Program-made: the position numbers and the translations under genes
Assembly: GCF_013409305.1 (NCBI RefSeq)
Contig: NZ_JACBZJ010000001.1
Span: 3,658,001-3,722,000, forward strand
Length of the DNA stretch: 64,000 nt
Origin: Cellulomonas soli
Lineage (GTDB): Bacteria; Actinomycetota; Actinomycetes; Actinomycetales; Cellulomonadaceae
Reading direction: 5' to 3'
In this document: positions 26,905-35,324 of the stretch, one piece after another
Layout: the number at the start of each line of letters is the position of its first letter
Position numbering within the stretch: position 1 is the first letter of the stretch
The notes under the pieces: model-generated
What the model saw: only the letters and a program-made list of their open reading frames with translations
Databases searched by the model: none
Told to the model about the DNA's origin: nothing

Positions 26905-27717
26905 ATGACGACGAACACCGCCGATGCCGCCACCCTCGCCCTGACGGCGCTGCTGCTGCTCCCGCTCGGGCTGGCCGTCGGCTCGTTCCTCAACGTCGTG
27001 ATCTGGCGTGTGCCGCAGGGCATGTCCGTGGTGCGCCCGCCGAGCGCGTGCCCGCGGTGCGGCCATGCGATCCGTGAGCGCGACAACGTGCCCGTGGTCT
27101 CCTGGCTGCTGCTGCGCGGGCGCTGCCGTGACTGCCAGGAGCCGATCTCGGTCCGCTACCCGCTCGTCGAGGCGGCCACCGGTGTCCTGTTCGTCGCGAC
27201 CGGGCTGTTCACCGGGCCGAGCTGGGTGCTGCCGGGGCTGCTGTACCTCGTCTCGATCTCTATCGCCCTGGCCCTGATCGACATCGACACGCGGCGGCTG
27301 CCGGACGTGATCGTGCTGCCGTCCTACCTCGTCGCGCTCGCGCTGCTGACGCTCGCCTCGTGGAACCCGGGCGGCGAGGCCGACTGGGGTGCGCTCGTGC
27401 GGGCACTCATCGGCGGTGCCGCGATGTTCGCGCTGTACCTCGTCCTCGTCCTGGTGTACCCCGCGGGGATGGGCAGGGGGGACCTCAAGCTCTCAGGCGT
27501 GCTGGGGCTGTACCTCGGCTGGTTCGGCTGGGCCACGCTCGCCTTCGGATGGTTCGCGGCGTACCTCCTCGGAGGCCTGTTCTCGATCGGCCTGCTGCTC
27601 GTCGGTCGAGCCGGACGCAAGTCCAAGATCCCGTTCGGGCCGTGGATGCTGCTCGGGGCGCTCGTCGGCATCGCGGTGGGCGAGGCCGTCGGAGAGTGGT
27701 ACCTGAGCCTGTTCTGA
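26905..27717 (+). CDS. pilD: Prepilin peptidase / N-methyltransferase (A24 family)
   Basis: 270 residues from ATG 26905 (GTG 26893 is possible). A polytopic membrane protein. The N-terminal cytoplasmic loop has the four zinc-type cysteines C49, C52, C74 and C77 of bifunctional PilD. The two catalytic aspartate regions are IDIDTRRLPD (about 125-134) and GRGD (190-193). It cleaves prepilin leaders after Gly and N-methylates the new terminus. As the only such enzyme visible here it should serve all four Glu5-type prepilins of the locus, and possibly the PilX-like proteins. Confidence 0.93.
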   Translation: MTTNTADAATLALTALLLLPLGLAVGSFLNVVIWRVPQGMSVVRPPSACPRCGHAIRERDNVPVVSWLLLRGRCRDCQEPISVRYPLVEAATGVLFVATGLFTGPSWVLPGLLYLVSISIALALIDIDTRRLPDVIVLPSYLVALALLTLASWNPGGEADWGALVRALIGGAAMFALYLVLVLVYPAGMGRGDLKLSGVLGLYLGWFGWATLAFGWFAAYLLGGLFSIGLLLVGRAGRKSKIPFGPWMLLGALVGIAVGEAVGEWYLSLF

Positions 27718-27761
27718 GGCGCCCTGCACGTGCACAGCCGGGCGACCACGGTCCTGGCACC

Positions 27762-27777
27762 CACGGACCGGTCCGTG
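27762..27777. promoter_or_regulatory. Perfect 16-bp palindrome upstream of pilM
   Basis: CACGGACCGGTCCGTG, perfectly symmetrical with no spacer, 25 nt before the pilM promoter-like element. It may be an operator for a dimeric regulator. A GC-rich genome makes chance palindromes more likely, so support is modest. Confidence 0.35.
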
Positions 27778-27801
27778 TCGCGAAGAGCTCGCCCCGGGTC
27801 C

Positions 27802-27829
27802 TCAAGTCGCAGGTCGGTGCACCCGATAG
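27802..27829 (+). promoter_or_regulatory. Sigma-28-like promoter of pilM-pilN-pilO
   Basis: TCAAGTCG (27802-27809), 12-nt spacer, CCCGATAG (27822-27829), 37 nt before the pilM start. The upstream half is identical over 8 bases to the pilT copy. Confidence 0.58.
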
Positions 27830-27866
27830 GACGGAGGAACGTTTCCCGTCCGTCGGAAGGACCTCC

Positions 27867-28931
27867 GTGGCCAGCTCACGAGTCATCGGCCTCGACATCG
27901 GCTGGACGTGCGTGCGCGCGGCCGAGCTCGAGTTCGGCAGTGGTGGACCGGCCGGCAAGACGCCGCCGACCCTTGTGCGGTACGGCCAGGTGCCGCTGCC
28001 GCTCGGTGCGGTGCGCGACGGCGAGGTCACGCAGCCCGAGACCGTCTCCGGCGCGCTGCGCCAGCTGTGGCAGCAGGCGAAGTTCGACTCCAAGGACGTC
28101 GTCCTCGGCGTCGGCAACCAGCGCGTCGTCGTCCGTGACCTCGACCTGCCGTGGATGCCGCTCGCCCAGCTCAAGGAGTCGCTGCCGTTCCAGGTGCACG
28201 AGATGCTCCCGATGGCCGCGGACGAGGCGCTGCTCGACTTCTTCCCGACCAACGAGTACGACGGTCCGCAGGGCCGCACCGTGCACGGGATGCTCGTCGC
28301 GGCGCAGCGGGACACGGTCAACGCCAACGTCCTCGCCGTCGAGGGCGCCGGGCTGCGCCCCCGGATGGTCGACCTCAACGCCTTCGCCCTCGTCCGCTCG
28401 CTCGCCCGCGGTGACCTGAGCCGCGCGACGGCCGCGTTCGTCGACATCGGCGCGAGCATCACGACCGTGGTCATCACGACGCAGGGCACGCCCCGGCTCG
28501 TCCGCTCGTTGGCGACCGGCGGCCAGAACGTGACCGCGGCCGTGGCCAGCGCCATGGGGATCTCGGCGGCGGAAGCCGAGCAGGTCAAGCGCGAGATCGG
28601 CATCGGCTTCGCCACCGACCCCGAGCGTGCCGGCGCCGCCGAGGCGATCTCGACGGTCGTGCGCGCCCTGGTCGAGGCCGTGCGCAACACGTTCGTCTAC
28701 TACTCCAGCAACAACGGCGGCGGCGCGATCGACGTGGCCGTGCTGACCGGGGGCGGCTCCCACCTGCCCGGGCTCGGGCAGTACCTGTCGAGCGCGAGCC
28801 GGCTGCCGGTCACGCTCGGCGACCCCCTGGCCGGTCTCCGGTCGGCCAAGACCGTGCAGCGCGAGGCGCTGAACGGTCTGGAGTCGCTCCTCGCCCTGCC
28901 CGTCGGACTCGCCTACGGAGTTGCCGCATGA
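27867..28931 (+). CDS. pilM: Type IV pilus assembly protein PilM (actin-like ATPase)
   Basis: 354 residues, GTG 27867 with GGAAGG at 27855-27860. An FtsA/actin-like fold: phosphate-1 loop VIGLDIGWTCVRAAEL, the GVGNQRVVVRDLDLPWMP segment typical of PilM, phosphate-2 AAFVDIGASITTVV, and adenosine motif VLTGGGSHLPGL. PilM is cytoplasmic and binds the PilN N-terminus, linking the ATPases to the PilN-PilO complex. Begins the pilM-N-O unit with 4-nt and 1-nt junctions. Confidence 0.93.
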   Translation: MASSRVIGLDIGWTCVRAAELEFGSGGPAGKTPPTLVRYGQVPLPLGAVRDGEVTQPETVSGALRQLWQQAKFDSKDVVLGVGNQRVVVRDLDLPWMPLAQLKESLPFQVHEMLPMAADEALLDFFPTNEYDGPQGRTVHGMLVAAQRDTVNANVLAVEGAGLRPRMVDLNAFALVRSLARGDLSRATAAFVDIGASITTVVITTQGTPRLVRSLATGGQNVTAAVASAMGISAAEAEQVKREIGIGFATDPERAGAAEAISTVVRALVEAVRNTFVYYSSNNGGGAIDVAVLTGGGSHLPGLGQYLSSASRLPVTLGDPLAGLRSAKTVQREALNGLESLLALPVGLAYGVAA

Positions 28932-29626
28932 GTGCCGTGACCACGTCCCAGCGACGCAAGGGGGGCGCGGCCCTCACGGGGACCGGAGCCCTGCCGCAGG
29001 TCAACCTGCTGCCACCCGAGGTGCGCGCGGCCCGCGGCCTGCGCGCCACCAAGCGCTGGCTCGGCCTCGGGCTCGTCGCGACGCTCGCCCTGTGCGTCGC
29101 CGGCTACGGAGCCGCACTCATCTCGGGCGGCCTGGCCGACGCCGAGCTGACGGACGCCCAGGCGCGCACGGGTGTCCTGCAGGCCGAGCAGACCCAGTAC
29201 GCCGAGGTCCCGGTCGTGCTGAACGCCCTGAACCAGGCCACCACGGCACGCCAGCTCGGCATGTCGACCGAGGTCCAGTGGAAGCCCTACATCGACGCGA
29301 TCGCCGCCGTGCTCCCGGAGGGCGTCAGCATCGACACCTTCACGGTCACGGGTGCGACCCCGATGGCGGCGGCGGCTGCCCCGACCGATCCGCTGCAGGC
29401 GGCGGGCATGGGCTCCATCCAGTTCACCACCCGCTCCTCCACGATCCCGGACGTCGCGGCCTGGGTCGACGCGCTCGACTCGGTCCCCGGGTTCGCCTCG
29501 GCGTGGGCCGGTGCGGCAACACTCACGAGCGACGAGACCGGTGCCTACTACACGGTGTCGTCGGCGGTCGTCGTGACCTCCGACGCGTTCTCGCTCCGGT
29601 TCGAGCAGGTCGAGGGGGAGGGCTGA
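28928..29626 (+). CDS. pilN: Type IV pilus alignment protein PilN
   Basis: 232 residues, ATG overlapping the pilM stop. The cytoplasmic N-terminus carries the PilM-binding motif PQVNLLPPEVRAAR (canonical INLLP), followed by one membrane helix (about 41-62) and an extracytoplasmic ferredoxin-like domain. It pairs with PilO. In diderms PilP and PilQ would follow; neither is present, as expected for a single-membrane cell. Confidence 0.88.
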   Translation: MSAVTTSQRRKGGAALTGTGALPQVNLLPPEVRAARGLRATKRWLGLGLVATLALCVAGYGAALISGGLADAELTDAQARTGVLQAEQTQYAEVPVVLNALNQATTARQLGMSTEVQWKPYIDAIAAVLPEGVSIDTFTVTGATPMAAAAAPTDPLQAAGMGSIQFTTRSSTIPDVAAWVDALDSVPGFASAWAGAATLTSDETGAYYTVSSAVVVTSDAFSLRFEQVEGEG

Positions 29627-29627
29627 C

Positions 29628-30416
29628 ATGGGCGGCGCCAAGAAGAACACCTGGGTCGCAGGGACGGTCGTCGTCGCTCTGCTGATCGTCGTGGCCGCGT
29701 GGTTCCTGGCCATCTCGCCGGCGCTCACCTCGGCCGACGAGGTGCGCGCCCAGGCCGAGCAGACCCGGCAGGAGAACGAGCTGCTCGAGCTGAAGATCGC
29801 CCAGCTGAAGGCGGACTTCGACAAGCTGCCCGAGTACAAGGCCGAGCTCGCGGGTCTGCAGACGCAGATCCCGACCAGCGCGGCGATGTCCGAGTACCTG
29901 CGTGAGGTCGACCAGATCGCCGGCACGCACTCGGTGACGGTCACCGACATCACGCCCTCGATCCCGACCGCCGTGACCCTCGCAGCCTCGGCCGCACCGG
30001 CGGCCACCGAGACGACGGAGAGCGCAGACGGCTCGACGGACGCGACGACGGGCACCGCGACCACCGACCCCGCCGCGGCGTCCGGCGTCCCGACCGGTTT
30101 CGTCGCGATCCCGGTGGCGATCACCGTGATGGGGACGTACGACAACACGGTGGCCTTCCTCTACGACCTGCAGAACAGCACGCCGCGACTCTTCCTGGTC
30201 TCGGGTCTGGTCGGCACCTCGCAGAAGGAGGCGGAGGCCTCGGGCGGCAAGCCGGCGACCGCGGCCGGTGACCAGGAGCTCGTCATCAACGGGTACGTCT
30301 ACGTGCTGCCCGACGCCCTCGGCGTCGCGGAGACCGTCGACCCCGCGGCCGCGGCCCCGGCACTGCCGGGCGCGGTCCCGGGCAAGAACCCGCTGGCGCC
30401 GATCGCCGGTCACTGA
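29628..30416 (+). CDS. pilO: Type IV pilus alignment protein PilO
   Basis: 262 residues, ATG 1 nt after the pilN stop. One N-terminal helix (about 7-28), a coiled-coil (AQAEQTRQENELLELKIAQL, about 40-62), then a ferredoxin-like domain interrupted by a Thr/Ala/Asp-rich linker (about 120-148). It ends with a Pro/Ala-rich tail. Forms the platform complex with PilN. A clear hairpin follows and closes the pilus locus. Confidence 0.85.
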   Translation: MGGAKKNTWVAGTVVVALLIVVAAWFLAISPALTSADEVRAQAEQTRQENELLELKIAQLKADFDKLPEYKAELAGLQTQIPTSAAMSEYLREVDQIAGTHSVTVTDITPSIPTAVTLAASAAPAATETTESADGSTDATTGTATTDPAAASGVPTGFVAIPVAITVMGTYDNTVAFLYDLQNSTPRLFLVSGLVGTSQKEAEASGGKPATAAGDQELVINGYVYVLPDALGVAETVDPAAAAPALPGAVPGKNPLAPIAGH

Positions 30417-30433
30417 CCGGCTGACCGATCGAC

Positions 30434-30469
30434 GGCCCACCTCCTGAGCGCGAGCCCGGGAGGTGGGCC
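30434..30469 (+). terminator. Hairpin terminator after pilO
   Basis: An 11-bp perfect stem GGCCCACCTCC (30434-30444) / GGAGGTGGGCC (30459-30469) with a 14-nt loop, 18 nt after the pilO stop and 21 nt before aroC. It marks the 3' boundary of the pilus locus. Confidence 0.75.
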
Positions 30470-30490
30470 TCGTCATGGGAGGATCCGTCC

Positions 30491-31681
30491 ATGCTGCGTT
30501 GGTTGACCTCTGGTGAGTCCCACGGCCCGGCGCTGGTCGGCATCCTCGAAGGCGTCCCCGCCGGGGTCGAGGTCGCCACCGCGGACGTGCAGGCGGCCCT
30601 GGCCCGCCGCCGGCTGGGTTACGGCCGGGGCGCCCGGATGAAGTTCGAGCAGGACGAGGTCCGGCTGCTCGGCGGTGTGCGGCACGGCCTGACGCAGGGC
30701 GGGCCCGTCGCGATCGAGGTCGGCAACACCGAGTGGCCCAAGTGGGCCGAGGTGATGTCGTCCGACCCGGTCGACGACCCCGAGGTGCTCAACCGGGCAC
30801 GCAACGCCCCGCTGACCCGTCCGCGCCCGGGGCACGCCGACCTGGTGGGCATGCGCAAGTACGCGTTCGACGACGCCCGGCCGGTCCTGGAGCGCGCGAG
30901 CGCGCGCGAGACGGCCACGCGGGTGGCGCTGGGCACCGTGGCCGCGCACCTGCTCGAGCAGGCGGCCGGCGTGCGGCTCGTCTCGCACGTCGTCGGGATC
31001 GGACCGGTCGCCGTGCCGGAGGACGCCGTGCTCCCCACACCGGACGACGTGGCGGCGCTGGACGCCGACCCGGTGCGCTGCTTCGACGCCGAGACGTCGG
31101 CCGCGATGGTGGCCGAGATCGACGAGTGCCACAGGGACGGCGACACCCTCGGCGGCGTGGTCGAGGTCCTGGTCTACGGCCTGCCGTCGGGGCTGGGCTC
31201 CTACGTGCACGCCGACCGGCGGCTCGACGCACGCCTGGCGGGTGCGCTCATGGGCATCCAGGCGATCAAGGGTGTCGAGGTCGGCGACGGTTTCCGCACC
31301 GCTGCGCGGCGCGGCTCGGCGGCGCACGACGAGATCGAGCGGGACGACGCGGGGCGCATCGTGCGCCGGACCAACCGTGCGGGCGGCCTCGAGGGCGGCA
31401 TGACGAACGGCGAGGTGCTGCGCGTGCGGGCGGCGATGAAGCCGATCTCCACGGTGCCGCGCGCCCTCGCGACGATCGACACCGCCACGGGCGAGCCGGC
31501 GCGGGCGCAGCACCAGCGTTCCGACGTGTGCGCGGTGCCCCCGGCGGCGGTGGTCGCCGAGGCGATGGTGGCGCTCGTCGTCGCGGACGCGCTGCTGGAG
31601 AAGACGGGCGGGGACTCGGTCGCCGAGGTGCGGCGCAACCTCGAGGCCTTCGTCGCCTCGGTGCCCGAGCTGCTGCGGTGA
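30491..31681 (+). CDS. aroC: Chorismate synthase
   Basis: 396 residues. N-terminus [20 protein letters not shown] and the [19 protein letters not shown] region (FMN/phosphate binding) are diagnostic. The enzyme converts EPSP to chorismate using reduced FMN without net redox change. First of three coupled genes aroC-aroK-aroB; the aroK GTG overlaps its stop by 4 nt. Confidence 0.96.
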   Translation: MLRWLTSGESHGPALVGILEGVPAGVEVATADVQAALARRRLGYGRGARMKFEQDEVRLLGGVRHGLTQGGPVAIEVGNTEWPKWAEVMSSDPVDDPEVLNRARNAPLTRPRPGHADLVGMRKYAFDDARPVLERASARETATRVALGTVAAHLLEQAAGVRLVSHVVGIGPVAVPEDAVLPTPDDVAALDADPVRCFDAETSAAMVAEIDECHRDGDTLGGVVEVLVYGLPSGLGSYVHADRRLDARLAGALMGIQAIKGVEVGDGFRTAARRGSAAHDEIERDDAGRIVRRTNRAGGLEGGMTNGEVLRVRAAMKPISTVPRALATIDTATGEPARAQHQRSDVCAVPPAAVVAEAMVALVVADALLEKTGGDSVAEVRRNLEAFVASVPELLR

Positions 31682-32256
31682 GCGCGCCGCGCATCGTCCT
31701 GGTCGGCCCCCCGGGTGCGGGCAAGTCGACGGTGGCGGCCGCCTTGGGCGACCGGTGGCAGCTCGCGGTGCGGGACACGGACGCCGACGTCGAGGCCGGT
31801 GCGGGCAGGTCGATCTCCGACCTGTTCGTCGAGGAGGGCGAGCCGCACTTCCGCGAGCTCGAGCGCGCCGCGGTGGCCCGTGCCCTGACCGAGCACGAGG
31901 GTGTGCTCGCGCTGGGTGGCGGGGCTGTGCTCGACGGGACGACCCAGGCGGCGCTGACCGCGTACACGGCGGCCGGCGGCGTGGTGGTCTTCCTCGACGT
32001 CTCGCTCGCGCACGCGGCGCCGCGGGTGGGGCTCAACCAGGCGCGTCCGCTGCTGCTCGGCAACCCCCGGGCGCGCTGGCAGGCGCTGATGGAGGCTCGC
32101 CGGCCCGTCTACGAGCGGCTCGCGACGCTGCGGGTGTCGACGGACGGACGGCGACCGGTCGAGGTCGCCGAGGAGATCGAGCAGGGTCTGGCCGCGCTGC
32201 GTCAGGGCGCGGCGACGACGCAGGCCGAGGACGAGCAGGGGAGCAGCCAGGGATGA
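31678..32256 (+). CDS. aroK: Shikimate kinase
   Basis: 192 residues. P-loop GPPGAGKST (about 10-18), [18 protein letters not shown] with the shikimate-binding Asp, FRELE, the GGGAV loop and the lid RPLL. ATP-dependent phosphorylation of shikimate to shikimate-3-phosphate. The C-terminus is Gln/Glu-rich and extends a little beyond the core. Overlaps aroC and aroB by 4 nt each. Confidence 0.94.
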   Translation: MSAPRIVLVGPPGAGKSTVAAALGDRWQLAVRDTDADVEAGAGRSISDLFVEEGEPHFRELERAAVARALTEHEGVLALGGGAVLDGTTQAALTAYTAAGGVVVFLDVSLAHAAPRVGLNQARPLLLGNPRARWQALMEARRPVYERLATLRVSTDGRRPVEVAEEIEQGLAALRQGAATTQAEDEQGSSQG

Positions 32257-33383
32257 GCACCACGAGCCGTCGGACCGTCACCGTGCACGGCGAGCAGCCG
32301 TACGACGTGGTCATCGGGCACCACCTGCTGGGCGACCTGCCGGGTGTGCTCGGCGAGGGCGTGCGCCGCGTGCTCGTGATCCACCCCGCGGCGCTGACCG
32401 TCTCGGCCGACGCCGTGCGGGCCGACCTGCTCGAGCACGGCTACGAGGCGTACCTGGCCGAGGTGCCGGACGCCGAGGCGTCCAAGACGGCCCAGGTCGC
32501 GGCGTTCCTGTGGGGCGTGCTCGGCCAGGCGGACTTCACCCGCTCGGACGCGGTCGTGGCGGTCGGCGGCGGGGCGACGACGGACCTCGCGGGTTTCGTG
32601 GCCGCCACGTGGCTGCGCGGCATCAAGGTCGTGCACCTGCCGACGACCGTGCTCGCGATGGTCGACGCGGCGGTGGGCGGCAAGACGGGCATCAACACGG
32701 CCGAGGGCAAGAACCTGGTGGGCGCGTTCCACCCGCCGGCCGGGGTTCTGTGCGACCTGGCGACGCTGTCGTCGATGGCGCCCTTCGACTTCGTGGCCGG
32801 TCTCGCCGAGATCGTCAAGGCGGGGTTCATCGCCGACACGCGCATCCTCGAGCTCGTCGAGGCCAACGTCGACCTGCTCAAGGACCCGGTCGCCGCGTCC
32901 GCCTCGCCCGTGCTGGCCGAGCTGATCGAGCGTGCTGTGGCCGTGAAGGCGGCGGTCGTGGGGGAGGACCTCAAGGAAGCCGGCCTGCGCGAGATCCTCA
33001 ACTACGGGCACACGTTCGGCCACGCGGTCGAGCACGTCGAGCGCTACCAGTGGCGGCACGGTGCCGCGGTGTCGGTCGGCATGGTCTTCGCCGCCGAGCT
33101 GGCCCGCCTGGCGGGTCGGTTGAGCGACGACGTCGTCGACCGGCACCGTTCGGTGCTGACCTCGCTGGGCCTGCCGACCTCGTACCGGGGCGACCGGTGG
33201 GAGCGGCTGCTGACGGGTATGCGGCGGGACAAGAAGACGCGGGGTGACCTGCTGCGGTTCGTGGTCCTGGAGGACCTCGGCAAGCCGGTCCGGCTCGAGG
33301 GTCCCGACCCGACCCTGCTGGCCGCCGCGTACGCCGAGGTGAGTGAGGGCGCGGCCCCGGTCGGGTCGGCGGTCTCGCTCTGA
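32253..33383 (+). CDS. aroB: 3-dehydroquinate synthase
   Basis: 376 residues from the ATG overlapping the aroK stop. The NAD-binding GGG with TTDLAGFVA, PTTVLAMVDAAVGGKTGIN, and the zinc ligands in EIVKAGF and NYGHTFGHAVEH are all visible. It cyclises DAHP to 3-dehydroquinate. Last of the coupled aroCKB set; aroQ follows after 75 nt with its own putative promoter. Confidence 0.96.
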   Translation: MSTTSRRTVTVHGEQPYDVVIGHHLLGDLPGVLGEGVRRVLVIHPAALTVSADAVRADLLEHGYEAYLAEVPDAEASKTAQVAAFLWGVLGQADFTRSDAVVAVGGGATTDLAGFVAATWLRGIKVVHLPTTVLAMVDAAVGGKTGINTAEGKNLVGAFHPPAGVLCDLATLSSMAPFDFVAGLAEIVKAGFIADTRILELVEANVDLLKDPVAASASPVLAELIERAVAVKAAVVGEDLKEAGLREILNYGHTFGHAVEHVERYQWRHGAAVSVGMVFAAELARLAGRLSDDVVDRHRSVLTSLGLPTSYRGDRWERLLTGMRRDKKTRGDLLRFVVLEDLGKPVRLEGPDPTLLAAAYAEVSEGAAPVGSAVSL

Positions 33384-33445
33384 GGCACGGCTGGCGGACT
33401 GCTGACGCGCCCTCGCCGCTCCGCGGTCCGGGGGTTCGTCGCCGG

Positions 33446-33451
33446 TAGCCT
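33446..33451 (+). promoter_or_regulatory. Putative leaderless -10 box (TAGCCT) of aroQ
   Basis: TAGCCT ends 7 nt before the aroQ ATG at 33459, so the transcript would start at or next to the start codon. There is no ribosome-binding site in between. Confidence 0.38.
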
Positions 33452-33458
33452 TCGGGGC

Positions 33459-33899
33459 ATGACGCGCGTGCTGGTCCTCAACGGCCCCAACCTCGGTCGG
33501 CTGGGGGTGCGCGAGCCCGAGGTGTACGGGTCGGCGTCCTACGCGGACCTGGTCGCCGCGGCGCGGTCGTGGGGCGAGGAGCTGGGGCTGAGCGTCGAGG
33601 TGCGGCAGACCGACGACGAGTCCGAGCTGGTCGGCTGGCTGCACGAGGCGGTCGACGCGGCCACGCACGTGGTGCTCAACCCGGCGGCGTTCACGCACTA
33701 CTCCTACGCGCTGCGGGACGCGGCCGCCCAGGTCACGAAGGCGGGCCTGCAGCTGGTCGAGGTGCACCTGTCCAACCCGTACGCCCGCGAGACGTTCCGT
33801 CACGTGTCGGTCATCGGCCCGGTCGCGTCGGGCACGGTCGCGGGCTTCGGCTTCGGCTCCTACGAGCTGGCTCTGCGGGCGATCGCCGGTCGCCTCTAG
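33459..33899 (+). CDS. aroQ: 3-dehydroquinate dehydratase, type II
   Basis: 146 residues, the typical type II length. [18 protein letters not shown] carries the catalytic region; the usual catalytic Tyr corresponds to Tyr in [19 protein letters not shown] and [15 protein letters not shown] are diagnostic. It dehydrates 3-dehydroquinate to 3-dehydroshikimate. It ends 1 nt before the satD operator region. Confidence 0.95.
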   Translation: MTRVLVLNGPNLGRLGVREPEVYGSASYADLVAAARSWGEELGLSVEVRQTDDESELVGWLHEAVDAATHVVLNPAAFTHYSYALRDAAAQVTKAGLQLVEVHLSNPYARETFRHVSVIGPVASGTVAGFGFGSYELALRAIAGRL

Positions 33900-33900
33900 C

Positions 33901-33946
33901 ACAACCACTCAAGGTTGTGATCTCAGGAACAACCTGAGAGGGTTGT
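33901..33946. promoter_or_regulatory. Two tandem 18-bp dyads upstream of satD (operator candidates)
   Basis: ACAACC-N6-GGTTGT occurs at 33901-33918 and again at 33929-33946, with centres 28 bp apart. Read in opposite orientations the two also share a CTCA(A)GGTTGT half. Site 2 ends 3 nt before the satD ATG, so a bound protein would cover the start region. SatD itself has a C-terminal helix-turn-helix and is a plausible binder (autoregulation), by inference. Confidence 0.6.
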
Positions 33947-33949
33947 GGC

Positions 33950-34612
33950 ATGTTCGTCCTGACGATCGACCAGCAGGGCAGCCGCGTGGTGGGCGACCGC
34001 GTCGAGGCCTTCCTCGCGGTGCTCGAGGGCTCCACCGACCCGCAGCCCGCGGCAGGGACCCTCTCAGCCTCCGCCCGCAGGTTCGCGCCGCCCGTGCGGG
34101 ACTTCGAGCGCACCGTCGGCGACGAGGTGCAGGCCGTCTTCGACGACCCGACGGCGGTCGTCGACCTCGTCCTGCGCGTGCTGCGTCACGGCGGCTGGTC
34201 GGTCGGCATCGGCGCCGGCCCCGTCGAGCTGCCCCTGCCGGAGAGCACCCGGGCCGGGGCGGGGCCCGCGTTCGTGCTCGCCCGTGAGGCCGTCGAGGCG
34301 GCCAAGAGCCGCGTCCGGACGGTCCCGCTCGCCGTGCGCGGCCGGGACGCGACCGCCGCGCTCGACGCCGAGGCGCTCCTCGTCCTCACCGCAGCCGTCG
34401 CCGCACGACGCAGCGCGGAGGGCTGGCAGGTCGTCGACCTCCTCGACGACCTGGGCCCGGAGGCCCGGCAGGACGACGTCGCCGCGCGGCTCGACATCAG
34501 CCAGCAGGCCGTCAGCAAGCGCCTGCGCGCGGCGCTGTGGGCCGAGGAGCTCGCGGCTCGCCCGGCGGCCGGGCGTCTCCTCGAACGCGCCGAGGCGCGC
34601 GAGCACGACTGA
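33950..34612 (+). CDS. SatD-family protein with C-terminal helix-turn-helix
   Basis: 220 residues. Opens FVLTIDQQGSRVVGDRVEAF, the SatD-family start, followed by a nucleotide-cyclase-like alpha/beta region (RTVGDEVQAVFDDPTAVVDL, GGWSVGIGAGPVELPLP). The C-terminus has an HTH (RQDDVAARLDISQQAVSKRL, about 179-198). The molecular function of SatD proteins is not well established. It is directly downstream of two perfect dyads and 111 nt upstream of a small membrane-protein gene that is probably its partner. Confidence 0.75.
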   Translation: MFVLTIDQQGSRVVGDRVEAFLAVLEGSTDPQPAAGTLSASARRFAPPVRDFERTVGDEVQAVFDDPTAVVDLVLRVLRHGGWSVGIGAGPVELPLPESTRAGAGPAFVLAREAVEAAKSRVRTVPLAVRGRDATAALDAEALLVLTAAVAARRSAEGWQVVDLLDDLGPEARQDDVAARLDISQQAVSKRLRAALWAEELAARPAAGRLLERAEAREHD

Positions 34613-34723
34613 CACGCCGGTGCCGCACGGCGCCCGCCCGCGGATGCGTGCGCCGGCGCCCGATCGTCGGTAGCGTGCGCACGCACCCGCGACCGCAGGT
34701 GCTCGTCCGCACCAGGAGGGTCC

Positions 34724-35197
34724 GTGCAGCCTGCTGCCGCCATCCCGCTCGTGCTCGTGCTGCTGGTCGCCTCCACGCTCGGCGGGTGGCCCGTCACCCG
34801 CGGCATCCTGCACCTCGCCTCACGCTCCGCGGACGCAGGGGAGGCCCCCGGCAAGCACCAGGCGCCCGACAAGCAGGCAGCGCCCGACCAGCAGGCGCCC
34901 GACCACCTCGCCCCGGACCAGCAGCCCGACGGGGGCGACGGGCCCGAGGGCGAACGTGCCCGCACCGCCCTGCGCGGCGGCACCTGGATCGGGCTCCTCG
35001 AACGCCTCGCGGTCACCGGCAGCCTGATGATCGGCCAGCCCGAGGTCGTCGCGGTCGTCGTCGCCGTCAAGGGCCTGGGCCGCTACCCCGAGCTGCGGCA
35101 GAACCCCGGCGCGTCCGAGCGGTTCGTCATCGGCACCCTCGCCTCGCTGGTCTGGGCGGCCGCCCTGGGGTACCTCGGTCGGTGGCTCCTGGCATGA
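34724..35197 (+). CDS. Small membrane protein next to satD, with PDQQ repeats
   Basis: 157 residues, GTG with AGGAGGG upstream. An N-terminal hydrophobic helix (about 6-24), then a hydrophilic repeat region of ~35 residues built from imperfect APDKQ/APDQQ units, then an amphipathic segment ([40 protein letters not shown]) and a final helix (about 138-156). Such proteins commonly sit next to satD; function unknown. The repeats are encoded by imperfect 15-18-bp units at about 34858-34930. Confidence 0.65.
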   Translation: MQPAAAIPLVLVLLVASTLGGWPVTRGILHLASRSADAGEAPGKHQAPDKQAAPDQQAPDHLAPDQQPDGGDGPEGERARTALRGGTWIGLLERLAVTGSLMIGQPEVVAVVVAVKGLGRYPELRQNPGASERFVIGTLASLVWAAALGYLGRWLLA

Positions 35198-35324
35198 CCG
35201 GTACGATGGTCGGCGGTTCCCTGACCGGCGGCACCCGCGCACACCCTGCGCACGGTGCGCACAGTGCGAGGCACGTCCCGCCGGTCGGCACGCAGACCTC
35301 ACCCCTCGACAGGAAGCGACGATC

